Made by a program: the position numbers and the translations under genes. From PALSA-129 sp963842505 (lineage in GTDB: Bacteria; Acidobacteriota; Terriglobia; Bryobacterales; Bryobacteraceae), in contig CAWJGZ010000004.1 of assembly GCA_963842505.1 (NCBI GenBank), forward strand, positions 1,054,001 to 1,118,000: a stretch of DNA of 64,000 bases, given 5' to 3'. The notes beneath the pieces were generated by a model. The model did no database searches. It was not told where the DNA came from and saw only the letters and a program-made list of their open reading frames with translations. The stretch's first letter is position 1. The number at the start of each line of letters is the position of its first letter. Positions 17,601 through 25,805 of this stretch are shown piece after piece.

Positions 17601-18632
17601 CTAATGCGTCAGGAATGGCCAGTGCGGTACTAGCTGGTAGCCAAATTTTGTAATAGCCACATATAGTATTCCCGCTACCACCAAGAGAACAATCAACGTG
17701 ATCTTGGTCACCCGCGCCCACGGGAATTTCCGCTGTTCGCGTTTGAGCACCAGCAGGTAACCCGCGAAGATACCCACATAAAACAGCAGGCACATGGGCA
17801 CCGCAAACAGGCACATGTTGAAAATGTCGGGCGTCGGCGTCACCACGGCCGCAATAAAGAAAATAAGGAGGATGGCGTAGCGGCTGTGATTCATCAGGAA
17901 TTTCGGCGTGGCGATATGGAACAGGATCAGGAAAAAAATGATCACCGGGAGCTCGAAAACCAGCCCCACACCCAAAATCACGTTGACAAAGAGATCGAAA
18001 TAATGGGTGACCGTGACCATGGTCACGACACCCTGTCCCTTGCCAATTCCGAGCAGAAACGTCAGGCCGTAACGGAAAGCCACGAAATAGCCGAACAAGC
18101 CGCCCATGATGAACAGGCCCCCGGCAGTGAGGACCACTGGGACCACCCAACGCCGCTCCCTGCGGTACAGACCAGGGGAGATGAAGGCCCAGATCTGGTA
18201 AATCACCCACGGAAACGCCAGAAAAACCGCGCACACCACCGGCAGCTTGAACCAGATGATGTTGAATCCCTCCATGGGGTCGATCATGGTCAGCTCAGGC
18301 GGGTATCCGTTGTTCAGGAGAGCCACGCGGGCGGGTTGCCGCACGAATTCCCATAGCGGTTCGCTAAAACACACGCTCACGATCAGGGCCACGCCGATCC
18401 CGACCAGGCACTTGATCAGACGCGAACGCAGCTCTTCCAGATGGCCCAGAAAGGTCATCCGCAGCATGCCTTCTTCTTCTTCGTCTTCCTCGTCCCGTGG
18501 CGGCCCGGGAGTCCGCGGCGGCTTGTCGCCTTTGCCAAAAAGGCTCATCAGCCGATCAATCGCCGAGTCGGATTCGGACGCACCGCCCGGGCCGGGAGCG
18601 CCCGCTCCCTTGGGATCATCAGGTGAACTCAT
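17601..18632 (-). CDS. tatC: Sec-independent protein translocase TatC
   Basis: 343 aa, longer than usual (~250) because of an acidic, proline-rich N-terminal extension of about 55 residues (DEEDEEEEG). The TatC core follows: MTFLGHLEELRSRLIKCLVG, then six hydrophobic segments, with FPWVIYQIWAFISPGLYRRERR as the family signature in the first cytoplasmic loop region. TatC recognises twin-arginine signal peptides of folded proteins in the inner membrane. It follows tatB by 3 bp, so they are one operon. Confidence 0.95.
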   Translation of the reverse strand: MSSPDDPKGAGAPGPGGASESDSAIDRLMSLFGKGDKPPRTPGPPRDEEDEEEEGMLRMTFLGHLEELRSRLIKCLVGIGVALIVSVCFSEPLWEFVRQPARVALLNNGYPPELTMIDPMEGFNIIWFKLPVVCAVFLAFPWVIYQIWAFISPGLYRRERRWVVPVVLTAGGLFIMGGLFGYFVAFRYGLTFLLGIGKGQGVVTMVTVTHYFDLFVNVILGVGLVFELPVIIFFLILFHIATPKFLMNHSRYAILLIFFIAAVVTPTPDIFNMCLFAVPMCLLFYVGIFAGYLLVLKREQRKFPWARVTKITLIVLLVVAGILYVAITKFGYQLVPHWPFLTH

Positions 18633-18635
18633 TCG

Positions 18636-19121
18636 CTATGCGTTGTGTTCAGACGTTGTGGAAACAGGACCGGCAGCCGATGCGGCCTCCGCGTCCGTGT
18701 GCCCGCCAGGTTGTCCGGCGGTTTCTGTTTCGGCGCCGCGGGCGATGACGCCCTCCGGCGGATGGTCTGATTGTGACTCAGCGCCCTCAGTTGCGGATGC
18801 GCTTGTAGTGGCTGGGGTGACTTCACCGGAATCGAGGCTTGCGGTTCCATAGGATCCCTCGTACGGAGTTTCTTGCGAGGAATAGTCGTAATTGAATGTA
18901 TCGTAGTGATACTGGGCGGCGATCGTCTTGATCGAATCCGTTTCCTGCTCCAGGTTTTTCATTTCCCGCTCGAACGTGGATTTCAACTCGTCCGAGGCGC
19001 GCCGGAATTCGGTAATCGCCTTGCCAACCGTGCGTCCGATTTCCGGCAACTTTTTGGGACCGAACAATACTAGAGCCAGGACTAGAATAAACATCATCTC
19101 CGGCATACCCAGCGGACCCAT
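18636..19121 (-). CDS. tatB: Sec-independent protein translocase TatA/TatB
   Basis: 161 aa. The N-terminal helix MPEMMFILVLALVLFGPKKLPEIGR, with the FGPKKLPE hinge, and an amphipathic helix (VGKAITEFRRASDELKSTFE) are diagnostic of TatA/TatB. The long acidic, serine/threonine-rich tail (about residues 75-161) is poorly conserved. TatB-type is favoured by the length and the tatC partner directly downstream, but a bifunctional TatA cannot be excluded. Confidence 0.9.
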   Translation of the reverse strand: MGPLGMPEMMFILVLALVLFGPKKLPEIGRTVGKAITEFRRASDELKSTFEREMKNLEQETDSIKTIAAQYHYDTFNYDYSSQETPYEGSYGTASLDSGEVTPATTSASATEGAESQSDHPPEGVIARGAETETAGQPGGHTDAEAASAAGPVSTTSEHNA

Positions 19122-19199
19122 TGGTGTTTTTGCCTCCTCTAGCTTTCAACCCCATGATAACACCCGCCCCCACGTGGGACCGGCCTCCTGGCCGGCGAG

Positions 19200-19237
19200 T
19201 TGGCAAGCGGAAGCGCCGGCGAAAGCGCCTGCCCCAC
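19200..19237. repeat. Intergenic GC hairpin, compound copy (dispersed family)
   Basis: Two overlapping hairpin cores, GGCAAGCGGAAGCGCCGGC and GGCGAAAGCGCCTGCCCC, lie between tatB and purE. It has the same GGAAGC/GAAAGC loop style as the copies at 14283 and 40606. Confidence 0.5.
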
Positions 19238-19259
19238 CAAAGCATAGTCTTCACACCTT

Positions 19260-19751
19260 CTACGGGTGCGTCTCGCGCAGCACTTTCTCCCTCTGTTCGG
19301 CGCGGAATTGCCTCAATTTCTCGCGCAATTCCGGCCGGCTGTTGGCCAGGATGGCCACCGCCAGCAGCGCCGCGTTGCGCGCTCCCGCCCCGCCGATTGC
19401 GAGCGTCCCCACCGGAATCCCCGCAGGCATCTGCACCGTGGAGAGCAGCGAATCCAGGCCCTTCAGCGCCGCACTCTCCAGGGGAACCCCGAGCACCGGC
19501 AGCAGCGTGTGGGCCGCGCAAACTCCCGCCAGGTGCGCCGCACCGCCGGCCGCGGCGACGATCACTTCCATGCCGCGCCCTTCGGCCCCGCTTACATACT
19601 CCGCCGTCTCAGCGGGCGTTCGATGCGCCGAAAGCACGCGGCACTCGTGCGGAACTCCGAACTTCGCCAACATTTCATCGGCCTGGCGCATCACTTCCCA
19701 GTCCGACTTGCTGCCCATAATCACCGCGACCAGCGGAACAACCGGCTCCAT
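19260..19751 (-). CDS. purE: N5-carboxyaminoimidazole ribonucleotide mutase (PurE)
   Basis: 163 aa, normal for class I PurE. VAVIMGSKSDWEVM near residue 8, VLSAHRTPAET near 40 and the GGAAHLAGV region near 70 are the substrate-binding signatures. PurE interconverts N5-CAIR and CAIR in purine synthesis. purK is not adjacent. It begins 3 bp after the stop of icd and is probably co-transcribed with it. Confidence 0.95.
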   Translation of the reverse strand: MEPVVPLVAVIMGSKSDWEVMRQADEMLAKFGVPHECRVLSAHRTPAETAEYVSGAEGRGMEVIVAAAGGAAHLAGVCAAHTLLPVLGVPLESAALKGLDSLLSTVQMPAGIPVGTLAIGGAGARNAALLAVAILANSRPELREKLRQFRAEQREKVLRETHP

Positions 19752-19754
19752 GGT

Positions 19755-21200
19755 TTATTGCCCCTGTGCCAGTGTATATCCGGCTTTGCCATCGAAATTG
19801 CGCAGCATGTGCGTCACGCCGATCTCGATTCCGGCGCCCGCGATGCGCTGCAACAGGCCGTTCACCTGCCCCATATTGGCCTCGCTTTCGGACATGTAGC
19901 GGCAGCGGAAGCTATCCGTGCAGAAGGTCCACGCATTGCCGCCCGGCCACACCTTCACGCCGCGGTTGTCGATCATTTGCAGGCTCAGCCCTTCGCCCGC
20001 CAGTTTGCCCATGGCGGCCGCCAGTTGGTTGACGTCGCGCGACGGCCAATACACGAATACATCCACGCCCTTCAACTCCATCCGCACGGTGCTTGGCGCC
20101 GCCGCTACGGCTACCGGCGCAGCCGCCGCGGACCTTTTGGCGTACTTCACCGGCTTCAAGGTATTGGGTTTCTCCCCCAGCCGCTCAATCACCGCCGCCG
20201 CGAATTCCTTGGTCCCGACTTTCCGCGTGCTCACGCCTTCCGTGAAAATGTCGTAGGTATGCACGCCATCTTCGATGGTCCGCAGCCACGCGTTGTGCAC
20301 CTGCTCGGCAGCGTCCGGCTGGTTGATGTGCACCAGCATCAGCACCGCGCCCAGTAGCAGCCCCGACGGGTTGGCCAGGTTCTGTCCCGCGCGCCGCGGC
20401 GCCGAGCCATGGATGGCTTCGAACATGGCGCACTGCTCTCCCACGTTGGCCGACCCCGCCAGCCCCACCGAGCCGGCGATCTGCGCCGCCACGTCCGACA
20501 GAATGTCGCCGTACAGATTTGGCATCACAATCACGTCGAATGCTTCCGGCGTGTCCGCCATCTTGGCCGCCCCAATGTCCACGATCCAGGCTTCCTTCAC
20601 AATCTCCGGATACGCCGCGCCAATCTTATCAAACACCTTGTGGAACAGCCCGTCGGTCATCTTCATGATGTTGTCTTTCATGAAGCACGTGACCTTCTTG
20701 CGGTTGTGCAGCCGCGCGTATTCGAAGGCGTAGCGCACGATCTTCTCGCAGCCCGGCTGCGAAATCAGCTTGTTGCACGAGGTCACTTCCGGCGAGAGTT
20801 GGTATTCGATCCCAGCGTACAAGTCTTCCTCGTTCTCGCGCACAATCACCACGTCCATGTTGGGATGCTTGGTATCGACGAACGGGTGATACGAAACGCA
20901 CGGCCGGACGTTGGCATACAGCCCCAGGGTCTTGCGGGTGGTCACGTTCAGGCTCTTGAATCCCCCGCCCTGCGGCGTGGTGATGGGAGCTTTCAGAAAG
21001 ACTTTGGTTCGCAGGAGCGAGGCCCACGAGCTCGGTTCAATTCCGGCGGTGTTGCCGCTCAGATAAACCTTTTCGCCAATCTCGATGGTTTCGATATCCA
21101 GAGCCGCGCCGGAGGCTTCCAGGATCTGCAGCGTGGCGTTCATGATTTCCGGGCCAATGCCGTCTCCATAGGCGACGGTGATAGGTGTTTTGGTGGACAT
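19755..21200 (-). CDS. icd: NADP-dependent isocitrate dehydrogenase, long form with C-terminal extension
   Basis: 481 aa. The ATG at 21200 gives MSTKTPITVAYGDGIGPEIM, the usual N-terminus of the isocitrate/isopropylmalate dehydrogenase family. The active-site segment NVTTRKTLGLYANVRP and the Mg-site NLYGDILSDVAAQIAGSVG are intact, and ENEEDLYAGIEY is typical of the ~480-500 aa class seen in Thermus and Rickettsia-like enzymes. These carry the extra C-terminal domain seen here (about residues 355-481), joined by an alanine-rich linker. The enzyme makes 2-oxoglutarate in the TCA cycle. Operon with purE. Confidence 0.92.
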   Translation of the reverse strand: MSTKTPITVAYGDGIGPEIMNATLQILEASGAALDIETIEIGEKVYLSGNTAGIEPSSWASLLRTKVFLKAPITTPQGGGFKSLNVTTRKTLGLYANVRPCVSYHPFVDTKHPNMDVVIVRENEEDLYAGIEYQLSPEVTSCNKLISQPGCEKIVRYAFEYARLHNRKKVTCFMKDNIMKMTDGLFHKVFDKIGAAYPEIVKEAWIVDIGAAKMADTPEAFDVIVMPNLYGDILSDVAAQIAGSVGLAGSANVGEQCAMFEAIHGSAPRRAGQNLANPSGLLLGAVLMLVHINQPDAAEQVHNAWLRTIEDGVHTYDIFTEGVSTRKVGTKEFAAAVIERLGEKPNTLKPVKYAKRSAAAAPVAVAAAPSTVRMELKGVDVFVYWPSRDVNQLAAAMGKLAGEGLSLQMIDNRGVKVWPGGNAWTFCTDSFRCRYMSESEANMGQVNGLLQRIAGAGIEIGVTHMLRNFDGKAGYTLAQGQ

Positions 21201-21282
21201 AGTGGAACACCCAGCATAGTTGCATTGCCCAACATCGCGCAACAAAATCTGGTGGACTTTTTCTACAGTGGCCCGGCCGGTC

Positions 21283-22929
21283 CTACTGTGTCAGCTCAAA
21301 CTTGACCGAAATCGTGGTCAAGACCGCGACCGGCTGCCCATTTAACAGGGTAGGCTGATAAAGCCAATGCCAGACCGCGTCCATCGCGGCTTTCACCAAG
21401 CCCGGATCCACGCCGGTATTGCCGGCGGGGTCCGCCGTCAGATCCGAGATATATCCCTGTTTCGTCACCACCGCCCGCAGCACTACCGTGCCCGTAACGC
21501 CGTTGGCCTTCAGGTCTTCGGGATATAACGGCGGCACTCTGGCGATCAACCTGGCCGCCTGCACATTTCCGCCCACGCGAATCCGGCGCGGATCTTGAAC
21601 CGGCGCCGCTGGTTCCGGCGTCGAAGGCCGGGCAGCGGAAACCTCCAGCAACTCCGTGAGCTGCCCGATTTGCAGCCGCGCGTTTACGGTGGCCGCCTGG
21701 TTCGCCTCCACGGTCGCCTCCGTCCTCATGACGACGAACCCCGGCGCCCGCACCTCGATTTCATATCTGCCTAGTGGAAGCGCCAAAAACCGGAACTTGC
21801 CCGCGGGGTCAGTCGTGGTGACCTCCTGGTTCGGCCCGCCCAGGTTCCTGGCTCTTACCTCGCAACCCGGCACAAACGCCGCGCTGGGGTCTTGCACGGA
21901 ACCGGCCAGCGAGCCGCCGGCGGCCGGCACGGCCTGTTGGCGGGGCCCATACAGCGGAACAGACAGCAGTTGGTCCGCGCGCCATGGCGCCACGGCTTGC
22001 GCATGCCCCGTAATCACCGCCAGGGGCAATAACACCACCACGAGCGGCCCCACAATCGAGAGAGCTGCGAAGCGGTTCAGCGGCCGGCGGTCGCGCCGGC
22101 CATCCAGCAGGGATCGCACCCGGGCTTCCAAATCCGATGTCTCCGCCATGGCCATGGCGCCCACTCGCGTCCCACCCAGCGCCCGCACCATTTCGATGAG
22201 GTGCTGCGCATAGTCGTGCGCCTCCATACCGCCAAGCAGCACGGCATTGTCGCAGGCCCGTTCCCGCTCGCGGCGCAGTTGCCGCGCCGCCAACCACGCC
22301 AGGGGATGGAACCAGTACAGACAGCAAGCCGCCTGCGCAATGGTCTGAGCCAGCAAGTCGCGCCGGCGGACATGCATCAGCTCATGCAGCAGCGCGGCGC
22401 GCAGCCGCTCCACCGGCCACTGGCGCGCCGCCAGCGGCAAAACCACCAGCGGGCGCCACACGCCTAGAGTGAAAGCCGTGAGCGCCCGTGCGCTCTCCAA
22501 CACTCGCACGCCGCAGCCCCCCGCGCCATCCATTAGCTCGCGGGCATAATTCGCTTGCACCGCGCGCCGCAGCATCCGCCAGGTCCGCACGCGTCCCACC
22601 AGGAACCAACCCGCCACCAGCGCGCATCCGGTCAGCCAGACCAGCAGAGCTGGATTCCAGGCCGAGGGGACGGCCACGGCACTCACCGCCTCGGTCCGCG
22701 CCACCACGGTTTCGCCTGGCGGGAGCACGCCCGAGGCCGTCTGCAAGCCCCATTTCGGCGTCATCTGGACCATTGCCGGCAGTACCAGCAACGCCGCCAT
22801 CACCGCAGTCCACAAGAAATGCCGCCACGCCGCCGGCGCCTTTCGCATCACTCGATTGGCCGCAAATGCCGCCAGCAAAATGACGGTTCCTTTCCAGCAG
22901 CACTGGGCCAGCAATTCCATCCACGTCAT
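21283..22929 (-). CDS. BlaR1-type M56 membrane metallopeptidase with TonB-like C-terminus
   Basis: 548 aa. Membrane segments are near residues 5-25, 38-55 and 92-112. The cytoplasmic peptidase motif LLHELMH (H182, E183, H186) follows, then another helix near 285-305. The extracytoplasmic part has a carboxypeptidase-regulatory-like beta domain (VQDPSAAFVPGCEVRARN... to about 420) and a TonB C-terminal-type domain (VPPLYPEDLKANGVTGTVVL, about 465-548). BlaR1 homologues sense an outside signal and cleave the BlaI repressor; here the usual beta-lactam-binding sensor is replaced. The start overlaps the blaI stop as ATGA. Confidence 0.88.
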   Translation of the reverse strand: MTWMELLAQCCWKGTVILLAAFAANRVMRKAPAAWRHFLWTAVMAALLVLPAMVQMTPKWGLQTASGVLPPGETVVARTEAVSAVAVPSAWNPALLVWLTGCALVAGWFLVGRVRTWRMLRRAVQANYARELMDGAGGCGVRVLESARALTAFTLGVWRPLVVLPLAARQWPVERLRAALLHELMHVRRRDLLAQTIAQAACCLYWFHPLAWLAARQLRRERERACDNAVLLGGMEAHDYAQHLIEMVRALGGTRVGAMAMAETSDLEARVRSLLDGRRDRRPLNRFAALSIVGPLVVVLLPLAVITGHAQAVAPWRADQLLSVPLYGPRQQAVPAAGGSLAGSVQDPSAAFVPGCEVRARNLGGPNQEVTTTDPAGKFRFLALPLGRYEIEVRAPGFVVMRTEATVEANQAATVNARLQIGQLTELLEVSAARPSTPEPAAPVQDPRRIRVGGNVQAARLIARVPPLYPEDLKANGVTGTVVLRAVVTKQGYISDLTADPAGNTGVDPGLVKAAMDAVWHWLYQPTLLNGQPVAVLTTISVKFELTQ

Positions 22930-23318
22930 GACATTTCCCCTTTCCGCGCATCGTCCACCAGCCGCGCGATGCGCTCCAGATCCTGATGCGACAACCGCGC
23001 GACAGAAGGATCGAGCAGCGCCGCCACAGCTTCTTCCACAGACCCTTCAAAGAACGTGGACACCATGTGCCGCAGCGCCGACCGCCGAGCCGTTTCGCGC
23101 GCCAGCGTCGACAGGTAGACATAGTGCAATGCCTCTTCTTCGTGCCGCACGTGGCCTTTCTCTTCCAATACACGCAGCTTGGCGCGTACCGCCGAATAAC
23201 TCGGCCGGTCCGGCAGCGCCTGGTGGATCTCGGAAGCGCTGGCGCGGCCCCGCTGGTACAGAATGTCCATAATCTGGCGTTCCCGGCGGCTCAGATTGCG
23301 GTGTCCGTCTTTTTTCAT
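22926..23318 (-). CDS. BlaI/MecI/CopY family transcriptional repressor
   Basis: 130 aa. The ATG at 23318 is chosen because a longer in-frame ORF (to 23360) would put the likely operators inside the gene. A winged-helix domain (LSRRERQIMDILYQRGRASA...SYSAVRAKLRVLEEKG) precedes a C-terminal dimerisation helix region. Family members repress their own operon and are cleaved after M56 signalling. The VYLSTLARE stretch resembles the proteolysis region of BlaI. Coupled by ATGA to the M56 gene. Confidence 0.92.
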   Translation of the reverse strand: MKKDGHRNLSRRERQIMDILYQRGRASASEIHQALPDRPSYSAVRAKLRVLEEKGHVRHEEEALHYVYLSTLARETARRSALRHMVSTFFEGSVEEAVAALLDPSVARLSHQDLERIARLVDDARKGEMS

Positions 23319-23324
23319 ATCTGA

Positions 23325-23359
23325 TGCTGCAAAAACAGCAGCATGTTGCAAAAATAGCA
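23325..23359. promoter_or_regulatory. Tandem BlaI-type operators
   Basis: TGCTGCAAAAACAGCA (23325-23340) and TGTTGCAAAAATAGCA (23344-23359) match at 14 of 16 bases and start 19 bp apart, on about the same face of the helix. Each is a short dyad (TGCTG...CAGCA). They sit 7-41 bp upstream of the repressor ATG and 57-91 bp from the divergent heme A synthase gene, which may be co-regulated. Confidence 0.55.
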
Positions 23360-23415
23360 TGGCGGCGAATTCCTGTCAAGAGGTTTCCCATAAGCCGTAC
23401 AATAAGAGATCATCG

Positions 23416-24354
23416 ATGCCGCAAGCCGAATCTGGTGCGCCTGCCTTCGCGCGCTACGCCTGGGGCGTGCTCGCCTACAACCTGGCCGTGATCGTTTGGG
23501 GCGCCTACGTGCGCGCCACCGGCTCGGGAGCCGGGTGCGGCAACCACTGGCCGCTCTGCAACGGAGAGATTACGCCGCATTCCGCCGGCATCGCGACGCT
23601 CATCGAATTCACCCATCGCGCCTCCACCGGCCTGGACGTCCCGCTCATCGCAATCCTCATCTACTGGGCCTTCCGCGTTTTTCCCCGCCGGCACCCCGCG
23701 CGTCTGGCGGGCGCGCTTTGCGGCGTGTTCCTGGTTACCGAAGCACTCATCGGCGCTTTCCTGGTTAAAGGCCAGCACGTGGCCCGCAACGCGGATATTT
23801 ACTCGCTCTCGACACACCTGGTCAACACGCTGACGCTGCTCGCCTGCCTCACTCTCACCGCCTGGTGGGCGTCCGGCAAGCCGCTGGTCCGCGTGCGCGG
23901 CAAGGCCGCCTGGCTGGCCGCCATCAGCCTGCTTGCGGTGATGCTGCTGGGAATCACGGGAGCCATTGCCGCTCTTGGCGATACGCTCTTCCCCGCCGCA
24001 ACCCTGGCCGCCGGCATGGCTCACGATTTCGACCCCGCGGCCAGCCTCGTGCTGCGACTGCGCGGCTTGCACCCCCTGGTGGCCGCCGCCGTAGCCACCT
24101 GGCTTTCGGTATACGCCGTCGGCAGCCTGCGCATCGCCAGATATGCAGCTTTGCGCCTGGTGGCGATGGTCTGGCTGCAACTAGCCGCGGGCCTGGTCAA
24201 CCTGCTGATGATGGCGCCCGTCGCTATGCAACTGCTTCACCTTTTGCTTGCCGATCTGCTCTGGATCTCGCTCGTCGTGCTTTGCGCATCCGCACCCCAG
24301 GTCAAAGTCTGGAATCAGGAGTCAGGAGCCAGGAGCCAGAAGCAAGGAAGCTAA
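23416..24354 (+). CDS. ctaA: Heme A synthase (COX15/CtaA family)
   Basis: 312 aa with about eight hydrophobic segments. WGAYVRATGSGAGCGNHWPLC near residue 22 carries the conserved cysteine pair loop. The heme-ligand histidines are in EFTHRASTG, STHLVNT, LHPLVAA and LLHLLLADLLW. The enzyme oxidises the C8 methyl of heme O to give heme A for cytochrome oxidase. ATG 23416 gives the normal N-terminus. The last ~12 residues (NQESGARSQKQGS) are encoded by a degenerate tandem AGGAGYC repeat at 24311-24345 and look recently added. Confidence 0.92.
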   Translation: MPQAESGAPAFARYAWGVLAYNLAVIVWGAYVRATGSGAGCGNHWPLCNGEITPHSAGIATLIEFTHRASTGLDVPLIAILIYWAFRVFPRRHPARLAGALCGVFLVTEALIGAFLVKGQHVARNADIYSLSTHLVNTLTLLACLTLTAWWASGKPLVRVRGKAAWLAAISLLAVMLLGITGAIAALGDTLFPAATLAAGMAHDFDPAASLVLRLRGLHPLVAAAVATWLSVYAVGSLRIARYAALRLVAMVWLQLAAGLVNLLMMAPVAMQLLHLLLADLLWISLVVLCASAPQVKVWNQESGARSQKQGS

Positions 24355-24388
24355 AGTTCCGGTTCCATCCAGCCGATGGGTCTTAAAG

Positions 24389-25123
24389 ATGAAGCAGATG
24401 AAGTCGATTTGTGTCCCGATAGCGCTGATCACCGGCATCGCTCTGGCACAGCCCGCCGCGCGGCCCAAAAGCGTCCAGCCTCCAACTGTTCAGACCGCAC
24501 CCGTACAACCGAGCACTGACCGAGCTCCAGCCGTTGACAGTGCGCCGGCGGCCGCCGCGGCATCGCCCACAGCTCCCAGTTCCGCTCTCTCACTCGCCAG
24601 CCCCGGCTCTGCCGCCGAACAGATGCGTGCCGCTATTCAAAGACAGCGCGCCGCGGTGCGCCAGCAGGCTCAATCCGCCGGCGCCTGGCTGATTCCCTGG
24701 TCCGACGAACCCGGCAACTACTGGCCACCGTCTTGCGCCACTATCGCGGAGCCGATTGCGGCACCGCTCATTGAAAGCGCCGCCAACGCCAATCAAATCC
24801 AGGTCCCGCTGCTGCATGCCCTCATCGAACAGGAATCCGGTTTCCACCCCTGTGCCATCTCGTCCAAGGGTGCACAGGGCCTCACGCAACTGATGCCCGA
24901 TACGGCCGCCTCTCTGGGCGTCAGGGATCCGTTCGATCCCCAGCAAAGCATCGAAGCCGGCGCCCGCTACCTCAAACAATTACTCGACAAGTACAGGGGC
25001 AACCTCAAACTCGCGCTGGGCGCCTACAACGCCGGCCCGGCTGCCGTGGACGCCGCCGGCGCCATCCCCGATATCCCTGAAACCCGCGACTACGTCGACG
25101 CCATCCTGAAGAAAATCAAGTAG
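24389..25123 (+). CDS. Lytic transglycosylase, SLT domain
   Basis: 244 aa. Signal-like start (MKQMKSICVPIALITGIALA), then a proline/alanine/serine-rich linker to about residue 80. The C-terminal SLT/goose-lysozyme-type domain has ALIEQESGFHPCAISSKGA (catalytic Glu in IEQESGF), GLTQLMPDTAASLGV and LALGAYNAGPAAVD, the three signatures of family 1 lytic transglycosylases. Cleaves peptidoglycan in the periplasm. No membrane lipobox seen. Stands alone between ctaA and the PfpI-like gene. Confidence 0.92.
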   Translation: MKQMKSICVPIALITGIALAQPAARPKSVQPPTVQTAPVQPSTDRAPAVDSAPAAAAASPTAPSSALSLASPGSAAEQMRAAIQRQRAAVRQQAQSAGAWLIPWSDEPGNYWPPSCATIAEPIAAPLIESAANANQIQVPLLHALIEQESGFHPCAISSKGAQGLTQLMPDTAASLGVRDPFDPQQSIEAGARYLKQLLDKYRGNLKLALGAYNAGPAAVDAAGAIPDIPETRDYVDAILKKIK

Positions 25124-25167
25124 CGCTCCGCCCGGCCTGCTATGCTGGCCTAGGATACGGAGTCTGC

Positions 25168-25719
25168 ATGAGCAGAAAAGTTCTGATTGTCACCGGAGAC
25201 GGCGGCGACAGCTTTGAAACTCTCTACGCTTGTCACCGCTTCCGGGAGTCGTTCTGGGAGCCCGTGATCGCGGCTCCCTCGCGCCGCCATCTCCACATGG
25301 TCATCCACGATCGTGAGGCCGGTTGGGATACATACGTCGAGCGGCTCGGCCATGAGATTGATGCCGACGTCGCCATTACCGCCGTCTCCGCCAAGGATTT
25401 CGCCGCCGTCATCATCCCCGGCGGACGCGCCCCCGAATACCTTCGCAACGACGCCAGTCTGCTCTCTTTGTTGCGCGAGTTCGCCGCCCAGGAAAAGACC
25501 ATCTGCGCCATTGGCCATGGCATCCAGGTGCTGGCCGCCAGCGGTCTGCTGGACGGCCGCACGGTCACGTGCCACCCGCACATCCGCGTGGAAGTGGAGC
25601 GCTGCGGCGGCCGCTACGTCAACAAGCTGGCCATTCGCGACGGCAGAATCGTCACCGCGCAGAGCTGGAAGGGCCATCCGGAGTTTTACCGCGAGGTCTT
25701 CGCCTCCGTCGGGGCGTGA
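25168..25719 (+). CDS. DJ-1/PfpI-like protein lacking the nucleophilic cysteine
   Basis: 183 aa. The fold is that of DJ-1/PfpI: VLIVTGDGGDSFETLYAC at the N-terminus (Glu of the triad region), VIIPGGRAPEYLRND, then the nucleophile elbow TICAIGHGIQVLAASG. In active members that elbow reads A-I-C-H-G; here the cysteine position is glycine (AIGHG) with the histidine kept. Protease, deglycase or glyoxalase activity by the usual mechanism is therefore unlikely. It may be structural, a chaperone, or use another residue. Confidence 0.88.
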   Translation: MSRKVLIVTGDGGDSFETLYACHRFRESFWEPVIAAPSRRHLHMVIHDREAGWDTYVERLGHEIDADVAITAVSAKDFAAVIIPGGRAPEYLRNDASLLSLLREFAAQEKTICAIGHGIQVLAASGLLDGRTVTCHPHIRVEVERCGGRYVNKLAIRDGRIVTAQSWKGHPEFYREVFASVGA

Positions 25720-25805
25720 AGTGACGGTTCGGGAGCGCGGCAGAAGCGAGTACGCCCTATACAGGATCAGCGGCGACGCGCAGGGTCACCTTGGGCGGCG
25801 GTAAA

